A DNA stretch of 64,000 nucleotides from Panorpa germanica (taxonomy: Eukaryota; Arthropoda; Insecta; Mecoptera; Panorpidae), in contig OY783221.1 in assembly GCA_963678705.1 (NCBI GenBank), forward strand, positions 5,146,001 to 5,210,000. Direction: 5' to 3'. This document shows, in pieces, positions 21,501 through 33,534 of this stretch. A program made the position numbers and the translations under genes. Within the stretch, counting starts at the first letter, position 1, and every line of letters begins with the position of its first letter. Under the pieces are notes generated by a model, which made no database searches, was not told the DNA's origin, and saw only the letters and a list, made by a program, of their open reading frames with translations.

Positions 21501-22439
21501 TATATAAAGGCCACTTTAAATAAGGAAAACTATATTTTACCTGGACTATCATACAAATAGAAAACGTAAAAGTATTTGCTATAAATTTTTATATGTTTTA
21601 TGTGCTTGTATGTTTTATATAGCTATTAAAATATTTTGAATTATAAATAGTTATTATGATCTATTTAAACGCTCCAACAGAACTTCGTATTGACATCGTT
21701 AAACTTGTCTAAGTAAGGTTTTAGTGCAATAAAGTTTATCTTCCGCATTTTATTAGTTGTCTTTAAAATACAAAACCAACCTGACGAACGAACGAACCTG
21801 ACATTCAACAACTAAACTATTCAACAAATTATAAACAAACATTACGTTTCACTTTACGTCTCATTCTTTGTGCATGTTTAACGGTTTATTCGTTTATACG
21901 ATATCAGTTAGATGTGTGCTAAGCGAGCTTTGAAAGCTTCGTTATATAAAGCTCATGTCAAAACTCAATTCATGCAAAAAATGTACACACATTGCAATCG
22001 TTTAAATGATGTAAGTTGCAAATGTCATGTGCTTTACGTTTTTGATACAAACTTTTTTTACGTAAAAGTATTGTTTTCGAATAAATAAATAAATAAAATT
22101 TTTAACTTTTTTAATTAATAAGGAGTATGAAGTAAAATGTTAGATGGAATTTCATATCTAGTAGGTTATAAGTACCTGGTACTAAAGTGAGAGAAAGAGT
22201 GTATTATAATATATTACATATTTTTGAAGTGAAACTTCTATAGCCAACCTCCTGTAAAATTATCTTCTAACCAAACCAAATGTATATACTAAATCAAAAT
22301 AAAAAATTTATTTAGTTATTTTAAAGTATTGAGAGTTATGTAAAATTTGTGTAAATATTTTAAATTTAAATGAACTGAAAACATGAAGTATGTAACGAAA
22401 AATAAGGAATAAAGTAGAAAGTTTTACTTCAACAGCTTA

Positions 22440-22575
22440 TATTAATGTTGGCCTATTTCTGATACTCCTATTGTCCTATCACCGACTTTGTCCCACTATA
22501 TAGGCAGAGTCAGAAACCTTATATATATGCGCTACTGCCTAATAAGCTTCCGTCATCTCGGCCACTGTAATGTCC
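22440..22575 (-). repeat. tRNA-derived SINE fragment
   Basis: On the minus strand a box-A-like AGTGGCCGAGATGACGG near 22560 is followed about 90 bp later by AATAGGAGTATCAGAAATAG and GCCAACATTAAT, the tail block of the SINE group. Box B is not clear. Confidence 0.5.
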
Positions 22576-22579
22576 ATTA

Positions 22580-23405
22580 TTAATAATATTTTGTGCTGTA
22601 ACAAAATATATAGGATTGTTTCAATATATGATTAATTTATTTTTATCAAATATTATACAAATACTTGCTAGGCAGAGATTTAGGCATCTACAAAAGACTC
22701 CGGATAGAACTCTTGTTCTTAACTACAAACGCAAATAGATAACTACATTATCAACTTTTAGATTTCTCGTGATTTTTTGTTTTTAAGCTTACTCATTCAT
22801 TTAGTAAAGTTATACAACGTCCTCCGACTAAAGTTTACAAACCCCTGTCACTGACAGTGACCCAAACTTTATATACTGCATGAACAAATGACACACAGCA
22901 TAGTTAAACATTGTTAATAACTTTTGCAACATACGCTATGCTATGGTGGTATGGTACATGTTATATGGAAACATACCATAAATTTGTTATTTCGTTTTTT
23001 GTTCTGCAAGTAATAAAATTTCTGACAGGTTTATACATATATAGATATATCTATTCCACAGATATATGTATGTAGTATTTGCTAGTATATATTTTGACTG
23101 TATTCCCCGTACAAGAGCAAGAGCAGTAGACATTTTGGTTCATATCAAGGTTTTACGACTATTTCATATAGCAAATGTCAAATAATTTATGAAATTCTCA
23201 TATATGTACGGTTTTTTGTGTTTTATATGTCCTTTGCTGGAAACAGTCTTAAATTGAGTATAGAGTCAGAACGTTAGGTTATCTTTCATGAATATTAGTA
23301 CAATATATAGAATTGGTTGTAGTTATTTCTAAACCAGCTATTTGCTTTCTCTTTCTATTTCACTAAATTGCATATCCAATTATATTGCCTATTTATTTAT
23401 TTTAT
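22580..23405. other. AT-rich spacer
   Basis: No gene seen. Short TATATA runs only. Confidence 0.6.
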
Positions 23406-23568
23406 GCCTTGATCACACTGCGATTTAAACCTCAGCGGATTTTTCTGCGTGGCTTTGTAACACATAAAAAATTAAAAACCAGTAGTGTGTGCATGTTCAT
23501 ATAATTCCATGTGTTACAGAGCCACGCAGAAAAAACCGATGAGGTTTAAATCGCAGTGTGATCAAGGC
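23406..23568. mobile_element. 163-bp hairpin MITE
   Basis: The left arm GCCTTGATCACACTGCGATT continues for about 60 bp and matches the complement of the right arm with only a few mismatches (TGCGTGGCTxTGTAACACAT at the inner end). Only about 45 bp of loop separates the arms, so a transcript would fold into a long near-perfect hairpin. Target duplication is not evident. The superfamily is unassigned. Confidence 0.85.
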
Positions 23569-23817
23569 CTTAAGTATTAATTAAGATAGTTTTCTATATA
23601 AGTTTGTTAATAGTTGTATATTATATAGCATGCCTAGTCGTTAATCATAACCATTTTCATATAAGGGCACAAGCCCTGTAAATATTTTTAGATTATCCTT
23701 ATCTGGTGTGACTTACTTCGTTCGTTCTTTGACTACGTTTTATTTAATGTTCAAAATATTTATTTTTAAATGTAGCTTATATATTACTTTATTTATTTCT
23801 TTAATTTAATTTATTTA

Positions 23818-23990
23818 TGTCGGCCTATTACTCCTACTATGTCAAGACCTGATATATGTTATTACATCGCTGCCTAATAATTTTATTATTATCAATTCAA
23901 CAGTCAAACGCAGAAATTATAGCTCTGATCCGGAGATTGAACCGTCAAACATGAAATCTCTTAACCACTGTGTCGTTCTTTAATTTTATT
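23818..23990 (-). repeat. tRNA-derived SINE
   Basis: The minus strand carries a box-A-like CACAGTGGTTAAGAG, then a box-B-like GGTTCAATCTCCGG about 20 bp later, a body, and a tail ATAGTAGGAGTAATAGGCCG followed by AT-rich sequence. The order of tRNA-like head, body and AT tail fits a SINE. Box spacing is shorter than in a real tRNA, so it is not a tRNA gene. Confidence 0.6.
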
Positions 23991-24614
23991 CATATCAAAT
24001 AATCCAAAAGAAAAAATATAATATTTATAATAAATTGAACAACACCATCGTACATTCGGAAAAGTATTATATTTTTTTTATTACTGAATATAAAGGCACA
24101 GCGAGAGTTATATTATTTATCAGAATTTTGATGTTTCGTGAAATATATGAGATACGTCACATTGCCTACATGCGATACGCTTACGACTGAGCATTGCACG
24201 AGGATGACATGAAGGGGACAAATATATATTCACTCACAATCGCATATTTGATTATGGATTCAACATTAAATGAAATTGTGTTATGTTTTACTGGCATGAT
24301 TTTATTGTTCAGGAAATGTGCTTTTTCAAGTTGACATTTTAGATATTCGGTTTATTTTGACAGTTTTGACATATTATAATTGCATACGTGGTGGTACAAT
24401 GAAATTTAATTGAAATAATATGTCGTTCAATGTTGGAGAAAGGTTTTAATGTAATGTCAGAGGAAGTGGGTAATAAAAGGGAGATTAGGCGTAAGAATTA
24501 TGCACATTTTGAATTATTACGATAAAGAATATGTTGCAGTTAAAAATGATTAAAAATTACCGGCTAAATATTTTTAATTCAAAATCTAAAATTTACAATA
24601 TAATTTACAACTTA

Positions 24615-24740
24615 TAGATACAAGTATGGGTCAATCAATATGATTTGCTTTCAAATATCTGCCTGTATTCCTCAGGCATATTACAGCCTTGTCTGTGCGA
24701 CGAGTCCAATCTTATTGTTCTATATTCTAATTTAAAGTAT
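24615..24740 (-). pseudogene. 3' end relic of an I/Jockey/R1-type non-LTR retrotransposon
   Basis: The minus strand encodes SSHRQGCNMPEEYRQIFES, aligning with SSQRQNCNMPEDYKHIFES at 3.1 kb. It stops soon after. The zinc knuckle lies outside the recognisable part. This is the third member of the group in the window. Confidence 0.55.
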
Positions 24741-25912
24741 AAGAGAAACATAAATAATTAACACATAAAACTAAAATAAATAAAATAAAACTTTGATTGT
24801 TGAAATTCACGTAAACTGTAAAACGGTTTTACGACTTTACATGAGCAGAAGGAAAAACAGAAAAACCTTTTATTTCAGGTAGTCGGTAGTCGGTGGTATT
24901 CATGGATGGTATAACCAGTAGTTAACATCCAAAATCGTACTTTCACTAATTAATAGTTTTGTTCTTGAAGTTTCATTATTAAATATGATTTTGTTATGCT
25001 TTTTGTTAATTAAACAGCTTGTATAACAGCTATTCTCATTATGATTATCATTCATTATATCAGTGATTCTAAACATGTTCTGCATTTTGATTAATGAGCT
25101 TTCAAATACGAATCTCAAAACAATTTTCTCAAACATTAGACTCTCTAAACACAAAACGTAAACTCTACATAAAAATTATATAAAAATATACCTTTTACCT
25201 AACGTTATGTCTTATAATTTACCGAAATTATAATTCTGTTACATTGCCATTAAATAAATGCAAGAAACATTGCATTTCTTTTACAAATGTAACATAATAT
25301 AATCTTCTATAAAAAGCTTCATTCATTAAAAAGTCAAAAAATGTAAATGTATATAGAAAAATAACTTTTGTTATTAACCTAAAACATGTTATGTTAAATA
25401 AATCTTAAATATATGAGATAGTCTCGAGACCTCTTATAATAGGATTACACCACTGTCTTATAATTTATGCTTACACAATTCAATATAGTCGTTACAATAA
25501 CGAAATAGTTACCGTTTAACTTTGTTTACGTTTAACCGAAGCGCTGGTCCGGGAAGCGAACCCAAATACACAGCTGTCAGCATGCATGCTCTCGCCATTG
25601 TATCGTCCAATAATTCTTTCATTTAATTGTATTTTTTATTTATGTTTAATACAGATCAAAAAAGATTTATATGACTCTTGAATATAATTTCCATTCAATT
25701 TATTTTATCATTAAACATTGATAGATTATTTATCTCAATAAGTAGCTGTTGTATTTTACAGCTTAAATTAAAAAAGTTATTTTCAAATGAATCTTAATTT
25801 AATCTTTCGCTACAGTACTGTCTAAGGTTTCTAAGTAGAACAATATTATTTAGAAGCTCTGTAAAGGTCAATCAATGTATGTGGTGGTATTTTTGAATTT
25901 AAGGGTGTGAGG
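24741..25912. other. AT-rich spacer
   Basis: An 84-codon minus-strand frame at 24900-25154 was examined and looks like a chance AT-rich frame. No gene seen. Confidence 0.55.
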
Positions 25913-25985
25913 ATAGGGGAATCAGGATAAAGCATTCGGCACTCTGACCGCTAATCTCTGCAGCGACCTGTTTTCGAATTAAAAA
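25913..25985 (+). repeat. tRNA-like SINE head fragment
   Basis: ATCAGGATAAAGCATTCGGC, then GACCGCTAATCTCTGCAGCG and TTTTCGAATT resemble the body of a tRNA-derived head from the D arm through a degenerate T arm (TTCGAAT). No intact acceptor stem is seen, so this is not a functional tRNA gene. Confidence 0.45.
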
Positions 25986-26111
25986 GATATTTGAGAGCCT
26001 AATGGGCAGCTGCCGTGGATTAATTTGACCATTCGGGTACAGTCTGTGTTAGTATTTAGAGTACAATTTAGAAAATATTTCACATAGTACATTTCGAACT
26101 CAATGAAGTAT

Positions 26112-26552
26112 ATATATAGTATAATAAATAGATAAATAGATAAAAGGATTTGGGAGAGAGATACCACATTACTTAAAAGACATAAAAAACATGACAAAAA
26201 TAGCTAGGTTTAGATTGAGAAACGAGGAGAAAGGCAACAGAAACTGGGCAAATTAGCGAGGAAAGAATGTGCAAAGTGTGCGGAACGGAGAGTGAAACAC
26301 TGGAGCACATCAAGTTTGCTTGTAAGGAAAAAAGTAATGAGCAAGGAGAATATTGCGCAGCTCTTAAAGGGATGGCGGAAATAGAGAAAAGGAACGAAAA
26401 ACATTTTAAGTAAATAATTAGTTTTATAGTTTAGTTTTAAGTTGCAATGTACATAGGAATGAAATGTATTAGGAAACATAATACGGAAGATTGTAAAGCC
26501 GAAAGACACAAACAATTAATAAATTAATAATAAATAATAATATATAGTATAA
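26112..26552 (+). mobile_element. 5'-truncated non-LTR insertion with 13-bp TSD, copy 2
   Basis: ATATATAGTATAA occurs at 26112-26124 and 26540-26552. Between them lie a short AT filler, an ORF 3' end and the family's 3' tail (AATGTATTAGGAAACATAAT, GACACAAACAATTAATAAAT). The frame begins at AAAAGGATTTGGG and, compared with the 10.9 kb copy, has a 2-bp deletion near 26155 and a 1-bp insertion near 26254. It encodes MCKVCGTESETLEHIKFAC, an intact C-x2-C-x8-H-x4-C knuckle, and ends MAEIEKRNEKHFK with TAA. The matching TSDs show that this is a complete, 5'-truncated retrotransposition event. Confidence 0.8.
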
Positions 26553-29500
26553 GTAGGATGGGCATGCGCAAAGGTCCACCACGGCTAAATGAACTTATCT
26601 TCTAGACAATTATGAATCAAGTATAACCTGTAATGACTTATGGGTATTCTCCAATCATAAGAAATAAATACCATATGATAATTAAGAACATATTAAATAT
26701 ATTACAAAGAAAAAAACATATCCTTAGGTCTTTTATAAGTCTACAAAAACCCGTTACCTATAAAAGCTTTTTACGGTAGCAGATATTATATTTCACATAT
26801 AAAAATAATGTCTTACTGTGCACACCACGTCCACGGAAAAGGTTTCCGGAAAATATATATTATATATATACGTATACAAAAATAAAACTTTCCTGGAAAA
26901 TGATGTTGCAGTTTACCTAAAATATAGAAAAAAAAGTTTCTGTTCCAGGAAAGTAACATAACAAACATCCATTAAAAAAAAGATCTATAAAGTCTGGATT
27001 TTCTTTTTATTTTTCTGGAAACTAAAACAAGATTCTTAATGTATTTTTTGTACGTGTTTGAGAATCATTTGTTCTGAATTTAAATGCATGCATAATGAGA
27101 ACTACTTATTTAAAAAACATTTACACGTTTCAAGTGAAACATAGGTTTCCTTAAGAAGTGTCTTTTATTCACAAAGAAAGTATAACACTTTTCAGCATTT
27201 CTGACTTTTTTGAATAAATTATTTACAATATATTTTGTATAAATTGTTGTAAAATTTAAATTGAACATTGATCAGATGCCGTGACATCTTGCAATGTTCG
27301 TTCGATGTTGTGGTTTTCTCGGATGACTTGATAAGTTTCGCAAGATATCAGTTGATTATTTTGATCTTTCCTCAAAATATATAATATGTTACCTTTGTGT
27401 GTTTTCTAAAATGTTCTATCTCGATGAATAAGAAAATTAAGTGAATAATGTAAATGTTGAAAAAGTTTTATTTAAATTACAATTTGCATGATACATAACA
27501 TTTTGTAGGATAATTACCTGGCTTTTTTAATTAGTTATGATGATAAAAATAGGCCAGGAGTAAACAATAATAAATAATTCATTTGATAGAGGTTGACATT
27601 TTTTTGGATTACGGTTCATCAATTATAAATGTTATTTTTACGTAATGTAAGATAATTGTAGATGCAATTTAAATAGTACAGTACTTCTAACATGGACGTC
27701 CATCGACAAGTTGAAAGAAGAAATAAGTATATGCCACTTCTATAAATTTATAAATATCTTGAATTTCAAAGCAAAAGATTAGAATCGCGGAATCTATTTT
27801 TCACTTTTCGTTTTATCCACTTGTCCCAAAATAAAATATTTCCAGTAATAATCACTAGGCATCCAGAAGAAACAAAATGCCCTGTTAATTCACATCCCTG
27901 CGGACGCCTATGGCTTCTAAATAATGGGACGAAAAAACTTTAGCAAAATATTGAACCCGTCTGTTTTAAGTAGGTCGCCATTAACATTTTGATGTTTGTT
28001 TTATGCATGGTAAATAGTTTTAAAAGAATTAAAATTTTTGGTGTCTTATTTCCATATACGTCCACATACATACACACATACTAAGAAGAAGTTTTCAAAA
28101 GGCCATTATCTATACTTTATTTTTGATATATCTTAACTATAAGATTAATGCCTTGAATGTTTTTCGTACACAACATCAAGTTTCCCTTTTTTTTTTTTTG
28201 GGTAAATCGTTCTTCGAACTAAGATAAATAAAATAAAAAATAAAGAATCTTTTCAAGTTCTGCTTCTAGTTCTGGTTCTGGTTTTGCCACAAACAAGTAC
28301 TGTCCTAGATTGAAAGGAGCAATCAGCTTGCATTTTGATGCACAAAACGTTTTTAGAAAACTAACATCATTTATATCCATTTCATGCAAGTTTTAATATT
28401 GACTAGTGTTGTACATTTGATTGAAATTAGAATGTGAACAAAATTTCGAATAGTTTTCTAGGATGATATGAAATTACCGGTTAAACACAGCCATATATTT
28501 TTAAAGAATGTTTGATATTTACAAAATTAATCTTATAAAAAATAATGGTAAAGTTTGCACAATCTCAATGCTAGCTAATTACTAGCTAATTAAAGTGTCA
28601 CATTTTGTATCTGATCATAAGAATATCTTTTTGAAGAATAAAAGAATTAGAAAGTGATCTTTAAAAATTACTAAATAGTTTTGACACTAGTATTTAAGAT
28701 AATATCCATAAATATTGCATAATACTACATAGTCCATTATTTAATAATACGTCATGGCATTTGGATCTAACCAAAACATCCAGTTAACTGTAAATCAAAA
28801 TATAGTTTGATAGCTATTTCATCATCAATATATTTCAATTGATTTAGATCTATATAAAAATGCACAATCCTCTTACCAACTTGTCTCATTTTGGAAAGGT
28901 CCTTTGTCTCCTTAGGATCTTTTACCATTTTACCATTTCATACCAATATTCAGACAATTTTTCATTTGCATTTTGTATTTGAGTTTTGACCAATGTCTCT
29001 CACTTTAGAAATTTATCAACCCTAACTATACAATAAAAACGTGGTCTGATCTGTGATTAATTTCCATTTTAAACTATTCCAAAGAACAAGAAAATTATCA
29101 TACGCATAAAAAACACGAATTTATGTTAATTTTATGTTCGTTGTATCACCAAAGTTCTACGCAACGAATTTAGATGCAAAACTAAATACAGAGTGGGGTC
29201 CAGATTAAAATCTTAATGATGAAGGGGACTTAAATGGATGCGGGTTAGAGTTAAAGCTGAAACATATCTATTTCTAAAACTGTCGGTAGGGAAATACATC
29301 TGTATTTTCAAAGCTACACCAAATTACTATATTATACAAGTAATAATTGTGTTATAATTTTATGTTTGCTTTACATACATTTTGAAACCTTATAAATATG
29401 TATTGTACCTTTATGTTATAAATATTTGATTATGTAAAAATATTGCAGATTATATTCGTTAAAATAATATAATAATTACACTAAAAAACATAATATATTG

Positions 29501-29580
29501 AGTGACCACCACTAACATTACTATTGCCTTATATTATTAAACCTCCACTATCGAAAGAATAAGATTTAACAAATTTATAT
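26553..29580. other. long AT-rich spacer, no gene seen
   Basis: No coding region, element ends or tandem arrays were recognised, apart from a T-rich run near 28187-28199 and short TATATA tracts near 26850-26870. Confidence 0.6.
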
Positions 29581-29604
29581 GCAGCATTTTACAGCGAATG
29601 CTGC
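29581..29604. repeat. small inverted repeat GCAGCATT/AATGCTGC
   Basis: Two 8-bp arms with an 8-bp loop. There is no following T-run that would suggest a terminator, and none is expected in this kind of genome. Confidence 0.7.
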
Positions 29605-29658
29605 GTCTTGCAAAAGAGGTGCATTTGTAATACTATCGCGTATCTAGTAGCTATATAC

Positions 29659-30045
29659 CAGAGGTCAACAAACTTTTTTCTGAAAGGGTCAGATCGTAAT
29701 ATTATTAGAGTCAGCGGGCTAGGTAACAAACTTGAAGATATTTGCATGGGTAATTTTACTCATAGAACAGGTTCAATTCTTTTCATTAGTAAGTGATATT
29801 TTTACATTCTATTTATTAATGAACGTATTACGGAACTGGATAAATGGTATACTAAAAGATTGTAATGTAATGGCTTTTTCTGATATAATATTCATAACAC
29901 CGGTGTGTATACGTAAACTTTGGAAGGGGTATCACAAATTATATTCATAATAATATTTATTAAAAAGTATATTAAATCCGCAGACCGAATTAAAAGCAGA
30001 TAACTGGTTTGATTTAGCCCGTGAACCATACTTTGCCGACGTCTG
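29659..30045 (+). mobile_element. hAT-type non-autonomous element with perfect 8-bp TSD
   Basis: The element begins CAGAGGTCAACAAACTTTTT and its right end complements to CAGACGTCGGCAAAGTATGG, giving the CAGAGGTCxxCAAA ends common in one group of hAT elements. CTATATAC precedes it (29651-29658) and follows it (30046-30053), the 8-bp duplication expected of hAT insertion. The 387-bp body has no transposase. The short frames across it are chance. Confidence 0.9.
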
Positions 30046-30053
30046 CTATATAC

Positions 30054-30485
30054 TGTAGCTACAGATAAGAAAAGATGCACTCATGCGGAAAATATTTTAG
30101 TCTATTACCCAAGCTCTTTGGCGCCCCTGAACTAATGAAGAATAATAAGAATATAGAGACAGAAGAATCAATACCAGATACTGCGTGACATTAGTTAGTA
30201 TTAATGATACGTAAAATGAATTACAACTGCGTAATAATCAACATGGCTTAAAGCTTAAGTCGGTTATATACTGATCTTAAATATATTTAACCTTTAGTTA
30301 AGTGAAAAAAATTAAAATTAAGAATATAATATACACCTTCGATAGCTCAACATTTGATGCATCAAATCGCAGGAATCGAATATCTACTGAAACAGTTAGC
30401 ATATCTGAACGCGTTTGCTTATTAGCATGCTAGTTCTGAATATAGTCGATCGGAAATGACGAATGTGCGATTTGTATTAAAATGG
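30054..30485. other. AT-rich spacer
   Basis: No gene or repeat seen. Confidence 0.6.
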
Positions 30486-31133
30486 AATGAGCTTGTGTCC
30501 TCATTTCTTAGTGTTCGATTTTTCAATTGTTGATTGAAATTGATGTTAATAAATGTGTATTGGCGTGTCTATTTTATTAAATATCTAAATATTGACGGAG
30601 ATATAGCAATTAAAAGTTTGAATTGTAGTTTTAGCGCTAGATATGGTCGGCCATATTTTTATGACGTGAAATACATTTCAACGTCAGTTATTTGTTGAGT
30701 AGGCCAGTGCTGTGGTAATGTTCTGTAGCTGTTGGTAGTCAAATAATCAAGTCAAGTCAAAGAATAATGAGTTTTTATTTTATTTAACCCTGCTAAGCCA
30801 GACATAATATTGAAATTTGATTGTTCCTTTGAAATAGCTGTAAATAATATTTGATGATTTGATATTTTGATACATAAATACATATAGCAGAAATTTATGA
30901 GCTGTAAGGTTGGTAACCTCACACAAGGATTGTGATGTCACATGCACTTGGAATGTGTACAACGTTGAATCCCTTTAATAATTAAAGAGACAAAATGACT
31001 TTTTTAATTGTCAATATCTCTTAACATATAAGGAGTTATTAAAAAATAATTGAACATTTGCGGTTCTAGTAACCCACTTTATCAATATATAGTACACTTT
31101 TATAGAAATTAAGACATAGGACACAAACCCATT
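30486..31133 (+). mobile_element. family A element, copy 2 (648 bp, longest copy)
   Basis: The ends are AATGAGCTTGTGTCCTCATT and GACACAAACCCATT. This copy retains the TCAAGTCAAGTCAAAGAATA segment that copy 1 has lost. Internal landmarks shared with other copies are TGGTCGGCCATATTT, GTGATGTCACATGCACTTG and TTAACATATAAGGAGTTATT. Non-coding. Confidence 0.88.
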
Positions 31134-32337
31134 GTAAATGACGCGGTGGAAAAACGAAAACTATTTCACTTTGATTATTAAATCATGAATGTCCTTTATC
31201 TATTTTGAACAAAATCTTTGCATGATATGAGCACTTGTCTTTAGTACAATGCTTATAAATAGCATGCTAAATCAAAGAAGATGTACTCTCATCAAGAGTA
31301 TGCTATTTTCAAGCACCAAAGCATTCTATTTTACTAGCATGTGCATTCGTACCTTAATGTATATTACAAATTTCATACAAAATGTGTATGATAACGTTTA
31401 ATTTACTTAAATGACATTCTCGCATAGATAATCTGATAGTAAAATAATATAAATCTTATAAAATAGTGAATTTAGAATTTAGATAACTCAGATATTATAG
31501 TAATGTTTGTATACTCGTAGAATGCTACTAGTTAGTAGTATAGATTAATATCAATCCCCACCACTAAGTTTGCTAATGTCTTTTCCAATATATCTGGTGT
31601 TAGTGTTTCGTGAAGTTTGTTGTTTCACTTGTTTGTTTGTTATCCGTATAACACATATACAAACATATATATAGGTGTATGTATATGTAAAGTAAACAGA
31701 GTGGCATTAAAGTCAACTATAATTCACATTAATTGAATTAGAAATTAAAATGATCTGATTGAATGCATTACCGTTTGATCAGATATAAAACTATTTCATA
31801 AATGGTAGAGTGGTATTTGACTTATGATTTTATAACAGTTTCAGTGTTTGGAATAATTATTTCGAAAAATACATTGACACTTTTTATTTCATACCCAAGT
31901 AGAGTTTTGCACTAGATGCGCAATGAGGTTCTTGTCAGGTATGCCTTATGTCTTTAATAATGTAACTTAGTCGAAGTTACGGCAAGCCTTATGAGTACCT
32001 GACTAAGATCTTGTTAGACAAACCCTAGTAACGTTTAATAATATCATTGTAATAAAATAAATTACATTTTTCTATTCTTTATTTAAATCTTCAGTTTGAA
32101 ATTATTTAGATAGTATTAAATATAAATTATATGAAATTTTACTTAAAGAATGATATAAAATCATTTTATATTAAACACTATGTATTAGAAATAAAAATTT
32201 AAGAATTGTAGAAATGTATTTTCAAATATAGAAACATTTCTATAACACTGTATTAAACATTCATATTTTACGTTTAGCTGAACGACTAATAATTTTAAAT
32301 CTGTAATACATATTTCATAATTTTAACAAAATTTAAA
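31134..32337. other. AT-rich spacer
   Basis: No gene or repeat recognised. Confidence 0.6.
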
Positions 32338-32450
32338 TGGTAGTAGCATTAATGCTAGACGATCGGGTTTGATTTCCCGACCACTGGGTTTGATTGTTAT
32401 TAAGTTAAATGATCGTTATTTGGTGATACGACCATAGCCGTAAATTAATT
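32338..32450 (+). repeat. tRNA-derived SINE fragment
   Basis: A box-B-like GGGTTTGATTTCCC at about 32365 follows a degenerate head, and GTGATACGACCATAGCCG with an AT-rich end resembles the SINE tail block. Box A is not clear. Confidence 0.4.
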
Positions 32451-33365
32451 TAATTTAAAAGAAAACTATTTACAGTACATAAAGATAAAGTTTGGTTTAG
32501 TATATTATAATTATCAAAGTACAATGTTTACAATTTAATTTTTTATTATCAATAGATAAACCTATCTTTTATAATACCTAATATACGTTTTCAGTTACTT
32601 ATACCAATATTCTATTTCTATATTGTATTTCTTATGTATAAAACATAACTTGCGTCCCATCCTGTATCAGTAATACTTAAGCTGTTGGGTTATTGCTTAT
32701 GTGATTTACAATTCATGTAAATTATATGTGAAAAGTCTGGGTACTTAGTGCTTTTAGAATATAATATTGTTAAACAAAACAACACATCAAAATATAGAAC
32801 AATACAGTACTTATAAATGACTTTGTAACACATCAATCGGTCCTTCACCTCTCCTAGACTTACTCCTAGTTCTAACTCCTAGCCTAGACTCTCACTCGCT
32901 GCACTCATCCTAGATTGCATAAATAATTAGAATCGTTATGGAGTTGGATCTCAGTTTAAATGAAACATAAAACTAAGTCGTCTCCCATTAGGAAGAATAA
33001 CTTCAAGACTTGGTGAAATATAAAACTAGATTACTAAGCGAATACTATTGAATGCTTCTCTCGTTTTGTGAAGAAATTTTATGATCTCCTGATTATCAAT
33101 TGATACTTTTTCTTACATTTTCACTTATAGTGTGATGAAGCGGACCATCACAAATTTAACTTTTCATATTAACTTAAAACCATAGTATTCTTATTTAACA
33201 CAATTATTGATTAGTAAGAGTAAGGCTCTCATATTGCAACCATTTTCTTGTGACTTGCAGTATCAAAGTACCGCATACTTCTAGACCATAGTAGGATACA
33301 ACTATATTCGTAAATAACGTGAGCTGTACTAAGGTGTAGAGGAATTGAAATTAGACAGCGTAACA
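32451..33365. other. AT-rich spacer
   Basis: A stretch near 32840-32890 repeats CCTAGACT/CTCCTAG motifs without forming a regular array. No gene seen. Confidence 0.55.
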
Positions 33366-33399
33366 GACATCAAATTTGTGTGGAAAAAAAATTGTAATC

Positions 33400-33534
33400 A
33401 TGGATCCATCATTTTACACTGGTGGCATAATCAGTTATGACGATGACAAAATGGCAGATGGCAAAGACAGTTACAACCGCGTACGAGGTCATGCTGTTAC
33501 GAATAAACATGACTATCTTCTTAAAGGAAGATAA
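33400..33534 (+). CDS. exon-like 44-codon ORF, possibly a papain-like fragment
   Basis: From ATG at 33400 to TAA at 33532 the frame encodes MDPSFYTGGIISYDDDKMAD, then KDSYNRVRGHAVTNKHDYLL. The same frame is open upstream to an AG at about 33366. The pattern FYxGGIxxY, a polar stretch, then GHAV resembles the region around the catalytic His in papain-family (C1) proteases and their inactive relatives (FLxYxxGVYxH...GGHAV), but the usual VGWG that should follow is absent. It may be an exon fragment of such a gene, a pseudogene or chance. No clear donor site was found. Confidence 0.3.
   Translation: MDPSFYTGGIISYDDDKMADGKDSYNRVRGHAVTNKHDYLLKGR

Noticed and set aside
29608-30080. Three 62-72 codon frames as small genes
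   Set aside because: They lie within or across the hAT-type element and have no motifs.
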